A program made the translations under genes and the position numbers. Of a stretch of 64,000 bases of DNA, positions 16,507-24,389 are shown piece after piece. The stretch lies in the NCBI GenBank assembly GCA_047345645.1, contig JBLEFH010000003.1; one strand, written 5' to 3'. The notes under the pieces were generated by a model, which did not search any database, was not told where the DNA came from, and saw only the letters and a list, made by a program, of their open reading frames with translations. How positions within the stretch are numbered: position 1 is the stretch's first letter; each line of letters opens with the position of its first letter. The stretch is from JBLEFH01 sp047345645. GTDB lineage: Bacteria > Pseudomonadota > Alphaproteobacteria > Rhodobacterales > Rhodobacteraceae.

Positions 16507-16523
16507 TAATGCAGAGGCCGTCC

Positions 16524-18185
16524 ATGTCCGAGATTATCCTGCCCGACCTTCTCAAGCTCACGCAAGAGGCCATTCCGACTGCGGAGACGCTTCTTGATAA
16601 AGCCCGCACCAGCCTGCGCGCGCGCGTGGCGACCGATGGGCGCGTGTCGGGTAAGGCGTTGGAAAAGGACCAATATGCCGCGCACGCCATCGCCTGGCTC
16701 GCCACCTATGTCGAGTCGCTCCGCGAGATGCATGGCTGGGCCGCGCGCCTCGAGGACGAGGGCAAGTTCGGCGAGATGGAGCAGCTTATTCTCCAGATCG
16801 CTTTCGGCGAATATCTGGCCCAAATTCACGGTGGAATCCCGATGGCGCAGGGCGAAATTGTGCGCCCGCAAGATATGGGCCTCTCCGCCGAGGACCGCCA
16901 TGACATGATGCAAGGCGCCGTGGTCACGCTGACCCAAGGCGGCAACACCGATGCCGCCCGCCTGCGCCTCGTGCAACTCATGCGCGATCAGGCCGGGAAT
17001 GCCACCTTTGGGAACACCGGCCTCGACGAAGAATTCGAGATGGTCCGTGACCAGTTCCGCCGCTTCGCCGAAGCCAAGGTTGTCCCTCATGCGCATGAAT
17101 GGCACTTGAAGGATGAACTCATTCCCATTGAGATCATTAACGAAATGGCGGAAATGGGTGTGTTCGGCCTGACCATCCCCGAGAAGTTCGGCGGTTTTGG
17201 TATGGGCAAGACCGCCATGTGCGTCGTCTCCGAAGAGCTCTCACGCGGCTATATCGGCGTCGGCTCGCTCGGCACCCGCTCCGAAATCGCGGCGGAGCTG
17301 ATCATGGGTGGCGGAACGGACGCTCAGAAAGAGCATTACCTGCCCAAACTCTCCAGTGCCGAAATCTTGCCGACGGCGGTGTTCACTGAACCCAACACAG
17401 GCTCCGACCTCGGCTCGCTCCGCACCCGCGCGGTGAAGGAGGGCGAAACCTACAAGATCACCGGCAACAAAACATGGATCACCCACGCCGCCCGCGCCGA
17501 CCTCATGACCTTGCTCGTCCGCACCGACCCCAGCACGGACAATTATTCCGGCCTTTCCATGATGCTCGCCGAGAAGACCGCCGGGACCGATGACACCCCC
17601 TTCCCCGACGCGACCATTTCGGGCGGCGAGATCGAAGTGCTCGGTTATCGCGGGATGAAGGAATATGAGATGGGCTTCGACGGTTTCGAGGTTCCAGCGG
17701 AAAACCTGCTCGGCGGCGTCGAGGGTCAGGGCTTTAAGCAACTGATGCAAACCTTTGAATCGGCACGCATCCAAACCGCCGCCCGCGCCATTGGCGTCGC
17801 GCAATGCGGCATGGAAATCGCCATCCGTTACGCCGAGGAGCGTGTTCAGTTTGGCAAGCCGCTGATCGAATTCCCGCGCGTCGCCGCCAAGCTCGCCATG
17901 ATGGCCGTCGAGATCATGATCGCCCGCCAGCTCACCTATTTCTCCGCCCGTGAGAAAGACGAGGACCGCCGCTGCGACCTCGAAGCGGGGATGGCGAAAC
18001 TGCTCGGCGCGCGCATCGCCTGGATGTGCGCCGATCAGGGCCTGCAAATCCACGGCGGCAATGGTTTCGCGATGGAATACCCGATCTCCCGCGTCCTCTG
18101 CGACGCGCGCATCCTCAACATTTTCGAGGGCGCAGCGGAGATTCAGGCGCAGGTCATCGCCCGCCGGGTGCTCGAAAAAGCGTGA
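16524..18185 (+). CDS. mcd: (2S)-methylsuccinyl-CoA dehydrogenase
   Basis: A 553-residue acyl-CoA dehydrogenase with an N-terminal extension of about 150 residues before the dehydrogenase core. This architecture is that of Mcd, the ethylmalonyl-CoA pathway enzyme oxidising methylsuccinyl-CoA to mesaconyl-CoA. Core signatures are PTAVFTEPNTGSDLGSLRTRA, ITGNKTWITHAARADLM, ERVQFGKPLIEFPRVAAKLA and DQGLQIHGGNGFAMEYPISR...LNIFEGAAEIQ. Substrate assignment rests on the extension and on recalled similarity to Rhodobacter Mcd. Mcl1 at 38847 and EtfAB at 7572 support it. ATG 16524 follows a GAGG ribosome site. A general acyl-CoA dehydrogenase is the alternative. Confidence 0.85.
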   Translation: MSEIILPDLLKLTQEAIPTAETLLDKARTSLRARVATDGRVSGKALEKDQYAAHAIAWLATYVESLREMHGWAARLEDEGKFGEMEQLILQIAFGEYLAQIHGGIPMAQGEIVRPQDMGLSAEDRHDMMQGAVVTLTQGGNTDAARLRLVQLMRDQAGNATFGNTGLDEEFEMVRDQFRRFAEAKVVPHAHEWHLKDELIPIEIINEMAEMGVFGLTIPEKFGGFGMGKTAMCVVSEELSRGYIGVGSLGTRSEIAAELIMGGGTDAQKEHYLPKLSSAEILPTAVFTEPNTGSDLGSLRTRAVKEGETYKITGNKTWITHAARADLMTLLVRTDPSTDNYSGLSMMLAEKTAGTDDTPFPDATISGGEIEVLGYRGMKEYEMGFDGFEVPAENLLGGVEGQGFKQLMQTFESARIQTAARAIGVAQCGMEIAIRYAEERVQFGKPLIEFPRVAAKLAMMAVEIMIARQLTYFSAREKDEDRRCDLEAGMAKLLGARIAWMCADQGLQIHGGNGFAMEYPISRVLCDARILNIFEGAAEIQAQVIARRVLEKA

Positions 18186-18188
18186 CCC

Positions 18189-18215
18189 GGCGCGCGCAAT
18201 TCGCGCCTGTTCTTT
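18189..18215 (+). terminator. Probable terminator after mcd
   Basis: GGCGCG (18189-18194) and CGCGCC (18202-18207) flank CGCAATT, then TGTTCTTT follows. Stem and T tract are both modest. Confidence 0.5.
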
Positions 18216-18241
18216 CATGGCGGCGCTGCTAAGGTGCGGCC

Positions 18242-18649
18242 ATGAAAACGCTTCTTCTTCTTTGTACCGCGCTGGCGGTTTCGGGTTGCTATTGGCAACG
18301 TCAGGACACGATTGCGACGACCGCCGGGAGCGGCGGCTGGCAGCTTGTCGAAGTTGACGAAAGCCCGATCGCCTATCGGGCCACGATCAGCTTCCCCTCC
18401 AAAAACCGCATTGCGGGAGAGGCGCCCTGCAACAGTTTTTTAGGCAAGCAAGCGATGCCTCTGCCGTGGTTTCAGGTGGAAAACCTTGCCGTGACTGAGC
18501 GCGCCTGCCCGGAGATGGCAAGCGAAGCGGCGTTTTTCGAAGCGCTGGACGCGATGCGCTTTGCCGAATCCAGCCCGCAGACACTGCTTCTGACCGGAGA
18601 AGGCGGGCGCTCGATGCTCTTCGCGGCGGTCAACGCAGAAGCAGACTAA
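18242..18649 (+). CDS. META-domain lipoprotein
   Basis: A 135-residue protein with signal peptide and lipobox: MKTLLLLCTALAVSGCYW, predicted lipid on Cys16. The mature part, GGWQLVEVDESPIAYRATISF...APCNSFLGKQAMPLPWFQVENLAVTERACPEMASEAAFFEALD, follows the META/HslJ pattern: a W-L opening, NxxxG middle and TxxACPxxxxEExFxxAL block. HslJ-type proteins are envelope stress or novobiocin-related factors; the role here is unknown. Its 3' end overlaps the convergent recO gene by 20 bases. Confidence 0.85.
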   Translation: MKTLLLLCTALAVSGCYWQRQDTIATTAGSGGWQLVEVDESPIAYRATISFPSKNRIAGEAPCNSFLGKQAMPLPWFQVENLAVTERACPEMASEAAFFEALDAMRFAESSPQTLLLTGEGGRSMLFAAVNAEAD

Positions 18650-19352
18650 GCGCGCGGGTGCGGGCCTCCGGTAAGCGGTCCCGTCCCAGTTCCGGCATGA
18701 GCCGGTTTTCCAGAAAATGTCCGGTCAAGCGCAGCCCGGCGGCGAGATCCTCCGGGTTGGCGCTGTCGATCCCGGCGCGCATGAAGGGCGGCAAGGGCAG
18801 TAGCCGGGCCGCCCATTCCCCTGCACCGTTGCGGCTGACGGCACGGCCCGATTTCGGCGATACAAAGGCCAAATCCTGTGTCACACCCGTAACCGCACAT
18901 TCCGAAAGATCGAGGCCAAATCCCATATCTTCAAGCAGCACCAACTCCCACAGCGCGTAAGCGGGGCCGGGATCGCCAGCGCCGAGCGCATCGAACAGCG
19001 CTTCGGTTTCACGGTAAAGACGCGGGTGATCCTCGCGCTCCGGCAGCGTCGCACGCAGGAGCCCGGAGACCGCGCCGAAAACCGCCAGCGCGGTCGCATC
19101 CCCCATCAGCGCGGCGGAGCGGCTGCGCAGCGTTTCAACCTTGAACACCCCCAGATGATCGTCGAGCCGCGCCGACCATTCGGCCCGCACATGGGTGCCG
19201 GGTTGCAGATGGGGCGCCATCTTGCGCGAGGCGCCGCCCCGGACCAGCCCGGCATGGCGCCCGCGCGTCGCGGTAAAAATCTCAACAATCGCAGAGGTTT
19301 CGCCGTGGCGGCGCAGGGACAGGATCGTGCCGTCATCCTCCCAGCGGATCAC
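18630..19352 (-). CDS. recO: DNA repair protein RecO
   Basis: A RecFOR-pathway mediator that anneals single strands and loads RecA. The 240-residue product opens MIRWEDDGTILSLRRHGETSAIVEIFTATRGRHAGLVRGG, the N-terminal OB-fold of RecO, followed by the characteristic GTHVRAEWSARLDDHLGVFKVE. The C-terminal part is helical and lacks a complete set of zinc cysteines, which is common in this order. Last gene of the era run; ATG 19352 overlaps the DUF1491 stop by 4 bases. Confidence 0.93.
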   Translation of the reverse strand: MIRWEDDGTILSLRRHGETSAIVEIFTATRGRHAGLVRGGASRKMAPHLQPGTHVRAEWSARLDDHLGVFKVETLRSRSAALMGDATALAVFGAVSGLLRATLPEREDHPRLYRETEALFDALGAGDPGPAYALWELVLLEDMGFGLDLSECAVTGVTQDLAFVSPKSGRAVSRNGAGEWAARLLPLPPFMRAGIDSANPEDLAAGLRLTGHFLENRLMPELGRDRLPEARTRALSLLLR

Positions 19353-19678
19353 GTCAGCCCCTCCTCCTCCAAGAGCGTGCGGCCTTGGCGGTCCTCAATC
19401 TCAACGATCCAGAGATCCGGGTCGAAGTCCTTCTGCCGCGCCAGCGCCGCATCCACCTCGCGCTCCTCGCCCTCGGCCAGCGTCACCCAGATGCGCTCGC
19501 CCGAAGAGAGGTCAAAGCTGCGTTGAAATGCTGCCGCCTGCCCGTCCAGCGTCGCGCATTTGACCAGCACCGCACCCGCAGTTTCATCACCCTTTTGCGT
19601 GATATAAGCCGGGATCGCCGCCAGCTCGAGCCGCGCCAGATAGGCCCGCACCCAAAAGCCGGTGGCGAGCCGCGCCAT
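19349..19678 (-). CDS. DUF1491 family protein
   Basis: A 109-residue protein, MARLATGFWVRAYLARLELAAIPAYITQKGDETAGAVLVKCATLDG, with acidic C-terminal half including DFDPDLWIVEIEDRQGRTLLEEEGL. Length, the N-terminal WVRAYLxRL motif and its position between era and recO match DUF1491, an alphaproteobacterial family of unknown function. ATG 19678 shares one base with the era stop; the upstream in-frame extension overlaps era and is rejected. Confidence 0.82.
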   Translation of the reverse strand: MARLATGFWVRAYLARLELAAIPAYITQKGDETAGAVLVKCATLDGQAAAFQRSFDLSSGERIWVTLAEGEEREVDAALARQKDFDPDLWIVEIEDRQGRTLLEEEGLT

Positions 19679-20589
19679 CAGTTCCCGTCCGAGAAATCGA
19701 GGCCCATTTCGCTGTAGCGCTCCGCCTCGTCGAGCCATTGCGGGCGCACCGCGACATTGAGGAAAAGGTGGACCTTGCGTCCCAGAAACTCCGAGATTTC
19801 CTCACGCGCAGCGGTGCCGATCTGCTTGATCGTTTGCCCCTTCGGCCCGAGCGCAATGCCCTTATGCCCGTCCCGCGCGACGTAAATAATCTGGTAAATG
19901 GCGACGGAACCGTCCTTGCGCTCCTCCCATTTCTCGGTCTCGACGGTGAGCTGATAGGGCAGCTCCTGATGGAGCCGCAGGGTGAGCTTCTCGCGGGTCA
20001 TCTCGGCGGCGATCATCTTCATCGGCAGATCGGCGATCTGGTCCTCGGGATAGAGCCACGGCCCTTCCGGCAGACGCTCGGCGAGCCAGTCCTTAAGGTC
20101 CTGCACACCCTTGCCCTTCTCGGCGGAGATCATGAAAGTCGCGGCGAATTCATAGAGTTCGTTCAACTCCGCCGTCAGGCCGAGAAGCTTTTCGCGCTTC
20201 ACCCGGTCGATCTTGTTGATCGCCAACGCCACCGGCGCGCGGGTCCGCTCTTTCAGCGCGTTGATGATCTCGCGCACGCCGCCCGTGATGCCGCGATGTG
20301 CCTCGACCATGAGCACCACGAGATCCGCATCCCCGGCCCCGCTCCATGCGGCGGAAACCATCGCGCGGTCGAGACGGCGGCGCGGTTTGAAAAGGCCCGG
20401 TGTGTCCACGAAAATAATCTGCGCATCGCCTTCCAGAGCCACGCCGCGGATACGCGCGCGCGTCGTCTGCACCTTGTGGGTCACGATGGACACTTTCGCG
20501 CCGACCATCGCATTGGTCAGTGTCGATTTCCCGGCATTCGGCTCGCCAATCAGGGCGACAAAACCGCAGCGCGTGGTTTGATCAGTCAT
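19678..20589 (-). CDS. era: GTPase Era
   Basis: An essential GTPase that binds 16S rRNA near its 3' end and assists 30S maturation. The 303-residue product has G1 GEPNAGKST (15-23), G3 DTPG, G4 NKID and a C-terminal KH domain (GHKGIALGPKGQTIKQIGTAAREEISEFLGRKVHLFLNV). It overlaps rnc by 8 bases and DUF1491 by one base, so it is part of a coupled run with RNase III, its partner in rRNA processing. Confidence 0.96.
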   Translation of the reverse strand: MTDQTTRCGFVALIGEPNAGKSTLTNAMVGAKVSIVTHKVQTTRARIRGVALEGDAQIIFVDTPGLFKPRRRLDRAMVSAAWSGAGDADLVVLMVEAHRGITGGVREIINALKERTRAPVALAINKIDRVKREKLLGLTAELNELYEFAATFMISAEKGKGVQDLKDWLAERLPEGPWLYPEDQIADLPMKMIAAEMTREKLTLRLHQELPYQLTVETEKWEERKDGSVAIYQIIYVARDGHKGIALGPKGQTIKQIGTAAREEISEFLGRKVHLFLNVAVRPQWLDEAERYSEMGLDFSDGN

Positions 20590-21265
20590 TGCTGATCTCC
20601 TTCAATAATTTCTCCGCCGCCGCCTGCTGCGCGGCGCGTTTGGACGGCGCTTCAGCGCGGGCAGTCTCGCCGCTTTCCAGCGCGACCTCGACTTCGAAGA
20701 CCGGCGCATGATCCGGCCCAGTTCGCCCAACATCCTCATAGGCCGGCGGTGCCATGCCCCGGCCTTGCGCCCATTCCTGAAGCGCGGTTTTCGCGTCATG
20801 CGCCCGCGCTTCCGCATCGCCAATCCGCTTTCCCCAAAGCCGAAGAATATGGGCCTTCGCCTCATCATAGCCCGCATCGAGGTAAATCGCAGCCAACACC
20901 GCTTCCATGGCATCGCCCAGAAGCGCGCGTTTCCGGCGACCACCGGACAACATTTCCGAGCGGCCCATTTTCAGCGCAGCACCGAGATCAATGCTTTCCG
21001 CCACTTCGGCGCAGGCCTCCTTGCGCACAAGCGCGTTGAACCGCGGCGCGAGCGTGCCTTCATCGGCCTTGCGGTCATCATTCAGAAGCGCTTCGGAGAT
21101 CACAAGGCCAAGCACGCGGTCACCCAGAAATTCGAGGCGTTGATTGTCCGACCGCTGCGCCGTGGAGAGCGAGGAATGGGTCATCGCCTCGATAATCAGC
21201 GCCTTGTTGCGAAACTGGTAGCCCAGACGGTCGCAAAAGGATTGAAGATCCGCAGAAAGCTTCAC
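20582..21265 (-). CDS. rnc: Ribonuclease III
   Basis: A double-strand-specific endoribonuclease for rRNA processing and antisense control. The 227-residue product carries the catalytic signature QRLEFLGDRVLGLVI, the second acidic cluster LLGDAMEAVLAAIYLDAGYDEAK, and a C-terminal dsRNA-binding domain (DAKTALQEWAQGRGMAPPAYE...ARAEAPSKRAAQQAAAEKLL). It overlaps lepB upstream by 4 bases and era downstream by 8 bases. Confidence 0.96.
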   Translation of the reverse strand: MKLSADLQSFCDRLGYQFRNKALIIEAMTHSSLSTAQRSDNQRLEFLGDRVLGLVISEALLNDDRKADEGTLAPRFNALVRKEACAEVAESIDLGAALKMGRSEMLSGGRRKRALLGDAMEAVLAAIYLDAGYDEAKAHILRLWGKRIGDAEARAHDAKTALQEWAQGRGMAPPAYEDVGRTGPDHAPVFEVEVALESGETARAEAPSKRAAQQAAAEKLLKEISND

Positions 21266-22044
21266 CGCACCCTCGTGAAGAAGCGGTCACCACGCCATGT
21301 CCAGAATTTCAGGATCGACGAGCCCTTGGCGGAGAAAATCACCACCTCGGCGCGGCCCAGGAGATATTCCGCCGGGACAAGTCCCACACCGCCAACGCTC
21401 TGCGGATAGCGGCTGTCTTGCGAATTATCGCGGTTGTCGCCCATGAAGAAATACTGGCCGTCCGGGATGGTGAACTGCGCCACATTGTCCGCCTGCATCG
21501 CCCCGATTTCGAGAACGCTGTAGCTCTTGCCATTATCCATCGTTTCGGTGAAGCGTTCTTTCTCACAGGTCCCGCCATCCTCAACCGGATCATTGGCGCA
21601 GCGCGGCACGTTCTGGAACCCGCCCTGTGGCGCCTTGATTTCCTCAAAGACCCCGTCATCGGTACGGGCGATCTCCTCGCCATTCACCGTGATGATGCCA
21701 CCCGTGATCGACACCGTATCGCCCGGCAGGCCGATCACCCGTTTGATGAAATCAACGCCCTGAACCGGGTGGCGAAACACGACGACGTCACCGCGATCCG
21801 GTTCGGACCCGAAAAGACGGCCCGAGATCGGGCAGACGGCAAAGGGGCAGCTATAGCGCGAATAGCCATAGGCCATTTTGTTGATGAAAAGATAATCGCC
21901 GATCAGCAGCGTCGGCTTCATCGAGCCGGACGGGATCCAGAACGGCTGCACAAACAGCGTGCGGATCACCGCGGCCAGCAAGAGCGCCACCACAACGGTC
22001 TTGATCGTTTCGAAAATGCCGCCTTCTTTTTTGGCTTTGGCCAT
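21262..22044 (-). CDS. lepB: Signal peptidase I
   Basis: Cleaves signal peptides of exported proteins at the outer face of the inner membrane. The 260-residue product has a single N-terminal membrane anchor (about residues 14-31). The catalytic Ser41 is in IPSGSMKPTLLIGD, Lys101 in FIKRVIGLPGD, and the closing MGDNRDNSQDSRYPQSVGGV box is intact. A CPFAVCPISG insert holds a Cys pair that could form a disulfide. In the order lepB-rnc-era, as in many bacteria. Confidence 0.95.
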   Translation of the reverse strand: MAKAKKEGGIFETIKTVVVALLLAAVIRTLFVQPFWIPSGSMKPTLLIGDYLFINKMAYGYSRYSCPFAVCPISGRLFGSEPDRGDVVVFRHPVQGVDFIKRVIGLPGDTVSITGGIITVNGEEIARTDDGVFEEIKAPQGGFQNVPRCANDPVEDGGTCEKERFTETMDNGKSYSVLEIGAMQADNVAQFTIPDGQYFFMGDNRDNSQDSRYPQSVGGVGLVPAEYLLGRAEVVIFSAKGSSILKFWTWRGDRFFTRVR

Positions 22045-22056
22045 ATCCTGCTCTCC

Positions 22057-22545
22057 TTAATTCCCGCCGTCTTGGCCCTCGGGGGCCTTGGTGTCAACAG
22101 AAACGGGCTGCCCTTGGAAGGCTGTTTTGTCTGTCTTTGTGTGTGCGTCTAAAGGGCGCGCTTCCAGCACCACGAAAGCCTGCGCCCAAGGGTGATCATC
22201 CGTCAGCGTCACATGGAGGATGCTCTCATATCCCGCCGGGGTCAGCGCCTTCACCCGCTCCGCCGCCCAGCCGGTGACATGCATGACGGGCTGCCCGGTT
22301 GGCAGGTTCGTCACTGCCATGTCTTTCCACTTGATCCCCATGCGAAGTCCGGTGCCAAGCGCCTTGGAACAAGCCTCTTTCGCCGCCCATCTCTTGGCGA
22401 GCGTTCCCGCCTCATCAGCGCGCCGCGCAGCTTTCGCCAGTTCGGTTTCGGTAAAGACCCGATTGCGAAACCGATCACCGAAGCGCGCCAAAGTGCCTTC
22501 GATCCGCTCGATATTCGCCAGATCCGTGCCGATGCCGAGGATCAT
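22057..22545 (-). CDS. acpS: Holo-[acyl-carrier-protein] synthase
   Basis: Transfers 4'-phosphopantetheine from CoA to acyl carrier protein. The N-terminal MILGIGTDLANIERI, FTETELAKAARRAD and KRWAAKEACSKALGTGLR motifs, including the Mg-binding Asp and Glu, are intact. At 162 residues it is about 25 longer than usual because of a polar tail, HTKTDKTAFQGQPVSVDTK, that looks disordered. ATG 22545 overlaps the preceding gene by 4 bases. Confidence 0.93.
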   Translation of the reverse strand: MILGIGTDLANIERIEGTLARFGDRFRNRVFTETELAKAARRADEAGTLAKRWAAKEACSKALGTGLRMGIKWKDMAVTNLPTGQPVMHVTGWAAERVKALTPAGYESILHVTLTDDHPWAQAFVVLEARPLDAHTKTDKTAFQGQPVSVDTKAPEGQDGGN

Positions 22546-22988
22546 TTCAGCGCCGCCGTCACATCGCCGCTGGCTTGGTTGAGCGTGACGATAAGCGTGT
22601 GCTCCTCCGGCTCGGTCATATCCGCGCCGAAAAGTCCAGCTGTCATCACGAGGGTCAGGCCGGTTTCGGGATCATAGTCGGACTCGAGCCCGTCCAGCGT
22701 CAGTGTCGCAAAGCCCGACCGGTTGTTCGCGGAAACAAGGCGGCATTGCCGCTCGCCCGCCTCGCCATAGGGCGGCGAAAGGATCAGCAGATGAAACGCA
22801 GCCGCGGCGGGCTCCAGCGTGTCCATCACCGCGATCCGCACATCGCCATTCGCGAAGGTCGCGGTGTTGTCGGCCCATGGCTCGGCGATGTTCTCGGCAT
22901 GGGTGATATAGTTGTCTCGGCAATCGCTGACCTCTTGCGCGGCGAGCGGCGCGGCGATCAGAAAGGGGAGAAGCGCAAAGAGTTTCAT
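22542..22988 (-). CDS. Exported protein of unknown function
   Basis: A 148-residue protein with a signal peptide, MKLFALLPFLIAAPLAAQE, predicted to be cut after AAA-type residues near position 18. The mature part looks beta-rich and periplasmic, with two cysteines (in SDCRDNY and ERQCRLV) that may form a disulfide. I recognise no family. It sits between pdxJ and acpS with 4-base overlaps on both sides, so it is co-translated with housekeeping genes although the function may be unrelated. Confidence 0.7.
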   Translation of the reverse strand: MKLFALLPFLIAAPLAAQEVSDCRDNYITHAENIAEPWADNTATFANGDVRIAVMDTLEPAAAAFHLLILSPPYGEAGERQCRLVSANNRSGFATLTLDGLESDYDPETGLTLVMTAGLFGADMTEPEEHTLIVTLNQASGDVTAALK

Positions 22989-23725
22989 GCCCGCGCCTCG
23001 TCCATCTTGCGTCGCATTTCCTTAATCGCCTCATCGAGCCCGACGAAAATCGCCTCACCGATCAGGAAATGCCCGATATTCAGTTCCTTTACCTGCGGCA
23101 GCGCGGCAATCGGCCCGACTGTGTCATAGGTCAAGCCATGACCCGCATGAACCTCCAGCCCGAGGTCATGGGCAAACGCGGCCATTTCCGTGAGGCGTTT
23201 CAGCTCCGCATCACGCTCCTCAAACCGCCCTTCAGCATGGGCATCGCAATAGGCCCCCGTGTGCAGTTCAATCACCGGCGCGCCAATGCGATGCGCCGCT
23301 TCGATCTGCCGCTGGTCCGCCGCGATGAAGATCGACACCCGGCATCCGGCCTCCCGCAACGGCGCGATAAAATGCGCCAGCCGGTTCTCTTCCCGCGCGA
23401 CCTCAAGCCCGCCCTCGGTGGTCTTTTCTTCGCGCTTTTCGGGCACGAGACAGACCGCATGAGGCACATGGCGCAGGGCGATTTTCTGCATCTCCTCCGT
23501 CGCGGCCATCTCGAAATTGAGTGGCACGGTCAACTCCCGCGCCACCGCCTCGATATCCGCGTCGGTGATATGGCGGCGGTCCTCGCGCAGATGCGCCGTG
23601 ATCCCGTCCGCACCCGCCGCTTCGGCCATTTTCGCCGCCCGAAGCGGGTCCGGGTAAGCGCCGCCGCGCGCGTTCCGCACGGTCGCCACATGGTCGATAT
23701 TCACGCCGAGACGCAGATCAGACAT
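22985..23725 (-). CDS. pdxJ: Pyridoxine 5'-phosphate synthase
   Basis: Condenses 1-deoxyxylulose 5-phosphate with 3-amino-2-oxopropyl phosphate in vitamin B6 synthesis. The 246-residue TIM barrel begins MSDLRLGVNIDHVATVRNARGG, followed by ITAHLREDRRHI, NFEMAATEEM, VCLVPEKREE and VHAGHGLTYDTV, all diagnostic. ATG 23725 has a strong AAGGAGG ribosome site and lies within the last bases of the DUF2062 gene. The longer in-frame extension upstream is rejected. Confidence 0.96.
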   Translation of the reverse strand: MSDLRLGVNIDHVATVRNARGGAYPDPLRAAKMAEAAGADGITAHLREDRRHITDADIEAVARELTVPLNFEMAATEEMQKIALRHVPHAVCLVPEKREEKTTEGGLEVAREENRLAHFIAPLREAGCRVSIFIAADQRQIEAAHRIGAPVIELHTGAYCDAHAEGRFEERDAELKRLTEMAAFAHDLGLEVHAGHGLTYDTVGPIAALPQVKELNIGHFLIGEAIFVGLDEAIKEMRRKMDEARA

Positions 23726-24377
23726 CGCTGCCTCCTTCTTTCGCGGACTCCTTCGCGCGCGCCAGACGCTCCGCCCATTTGCGCTCCACCGCCGCGCGTC
23801 GCCGTTTTTGATACGCCGCAATGGCGGGCTTGGCGACAAAATAACACGCGACGCTGGCGATCACCCCAAGGATAACACCGCCCAGGAAATAGGGCCAAAA
23901 CACATTGGAGACAAAGGAGAAGAATGGATCCCAATCCGCATGACCGCCGCCGAAAAGTGCCGTGATCGCATCCCATAGCGAGCCGAAGGCTGCGGAGAAG
24001 CTTTCATAGATGGAATCGACATCCTCGCCCACCTCGTGATGCGAGCCGCCGGTCAGCATTTTGCCCACCTTGAAACTCATGGTCGCGATGAAGGGGAACG
24101 TGATCGGGTTGCCGACAATCGTGCCAATGGCGGCGGCGATGATGTTGCCGCGCAGCACCCAAGCCCAGAACATCGCGTAGAAGAAATGGAAGCCGAAAAG
24201 CGGCGAGAAACTGGCAAAGGCGCCGCAGGAAAATCCGAGCGCGATGCGGTGCGGCGTGTCCGGCAGGCGGCGCACGCGATGCCCCATATAGGTCGCCGTA
24301 CGCCGCCATCCCGCGCGCGGGTAAACGGTCTCAATAAGACGACGATAGAAAGGAGGGCGCTCGCGCCGTTTGAACAT
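23718..24377 (-). CDS. DUF2062 domain membrane protein
   Basis: A 219-residue protein with a basic N terminus (MFKRRERPPFYRRLIETVYPRAGWRR), then RIALGFSCGAFASFSPLFGFHFFYAMFWAWVLRGNIIAAAIGTIVGNPITFPF, the hallmark of DUF2062 (a GNP motif after a glycine-rich membrane hairpin). Two or three more membrane segments and a basic cytoplasmic tail follow. The function is unknown. It sits between the rsh gene and pdxJ, overlapping pdxJ by 8 bases. Confidence 0.85.
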   Translation of the reverse strand: MFKRRERPPFYRRLIETVYPRAGWRRTATYMGHRVRRLPDTPHRIALGFSCGAFASFSPLFGFHFFYAMFWAWVLRGNIIAAAIGTIVGNPITFPFIATMSFKVGKMLTGGSHHEVGEDVDSIYESFSAAFGSLWDAITALFGGGHADWDPFFSFVSNVFWPYFLGGVILGVIASVACYFVAKPAIAAYQKRRRAAVERKWAERLARAKESAKEGGSDV

Positions 24378-24389
24378 ATCCGGGCCCGC

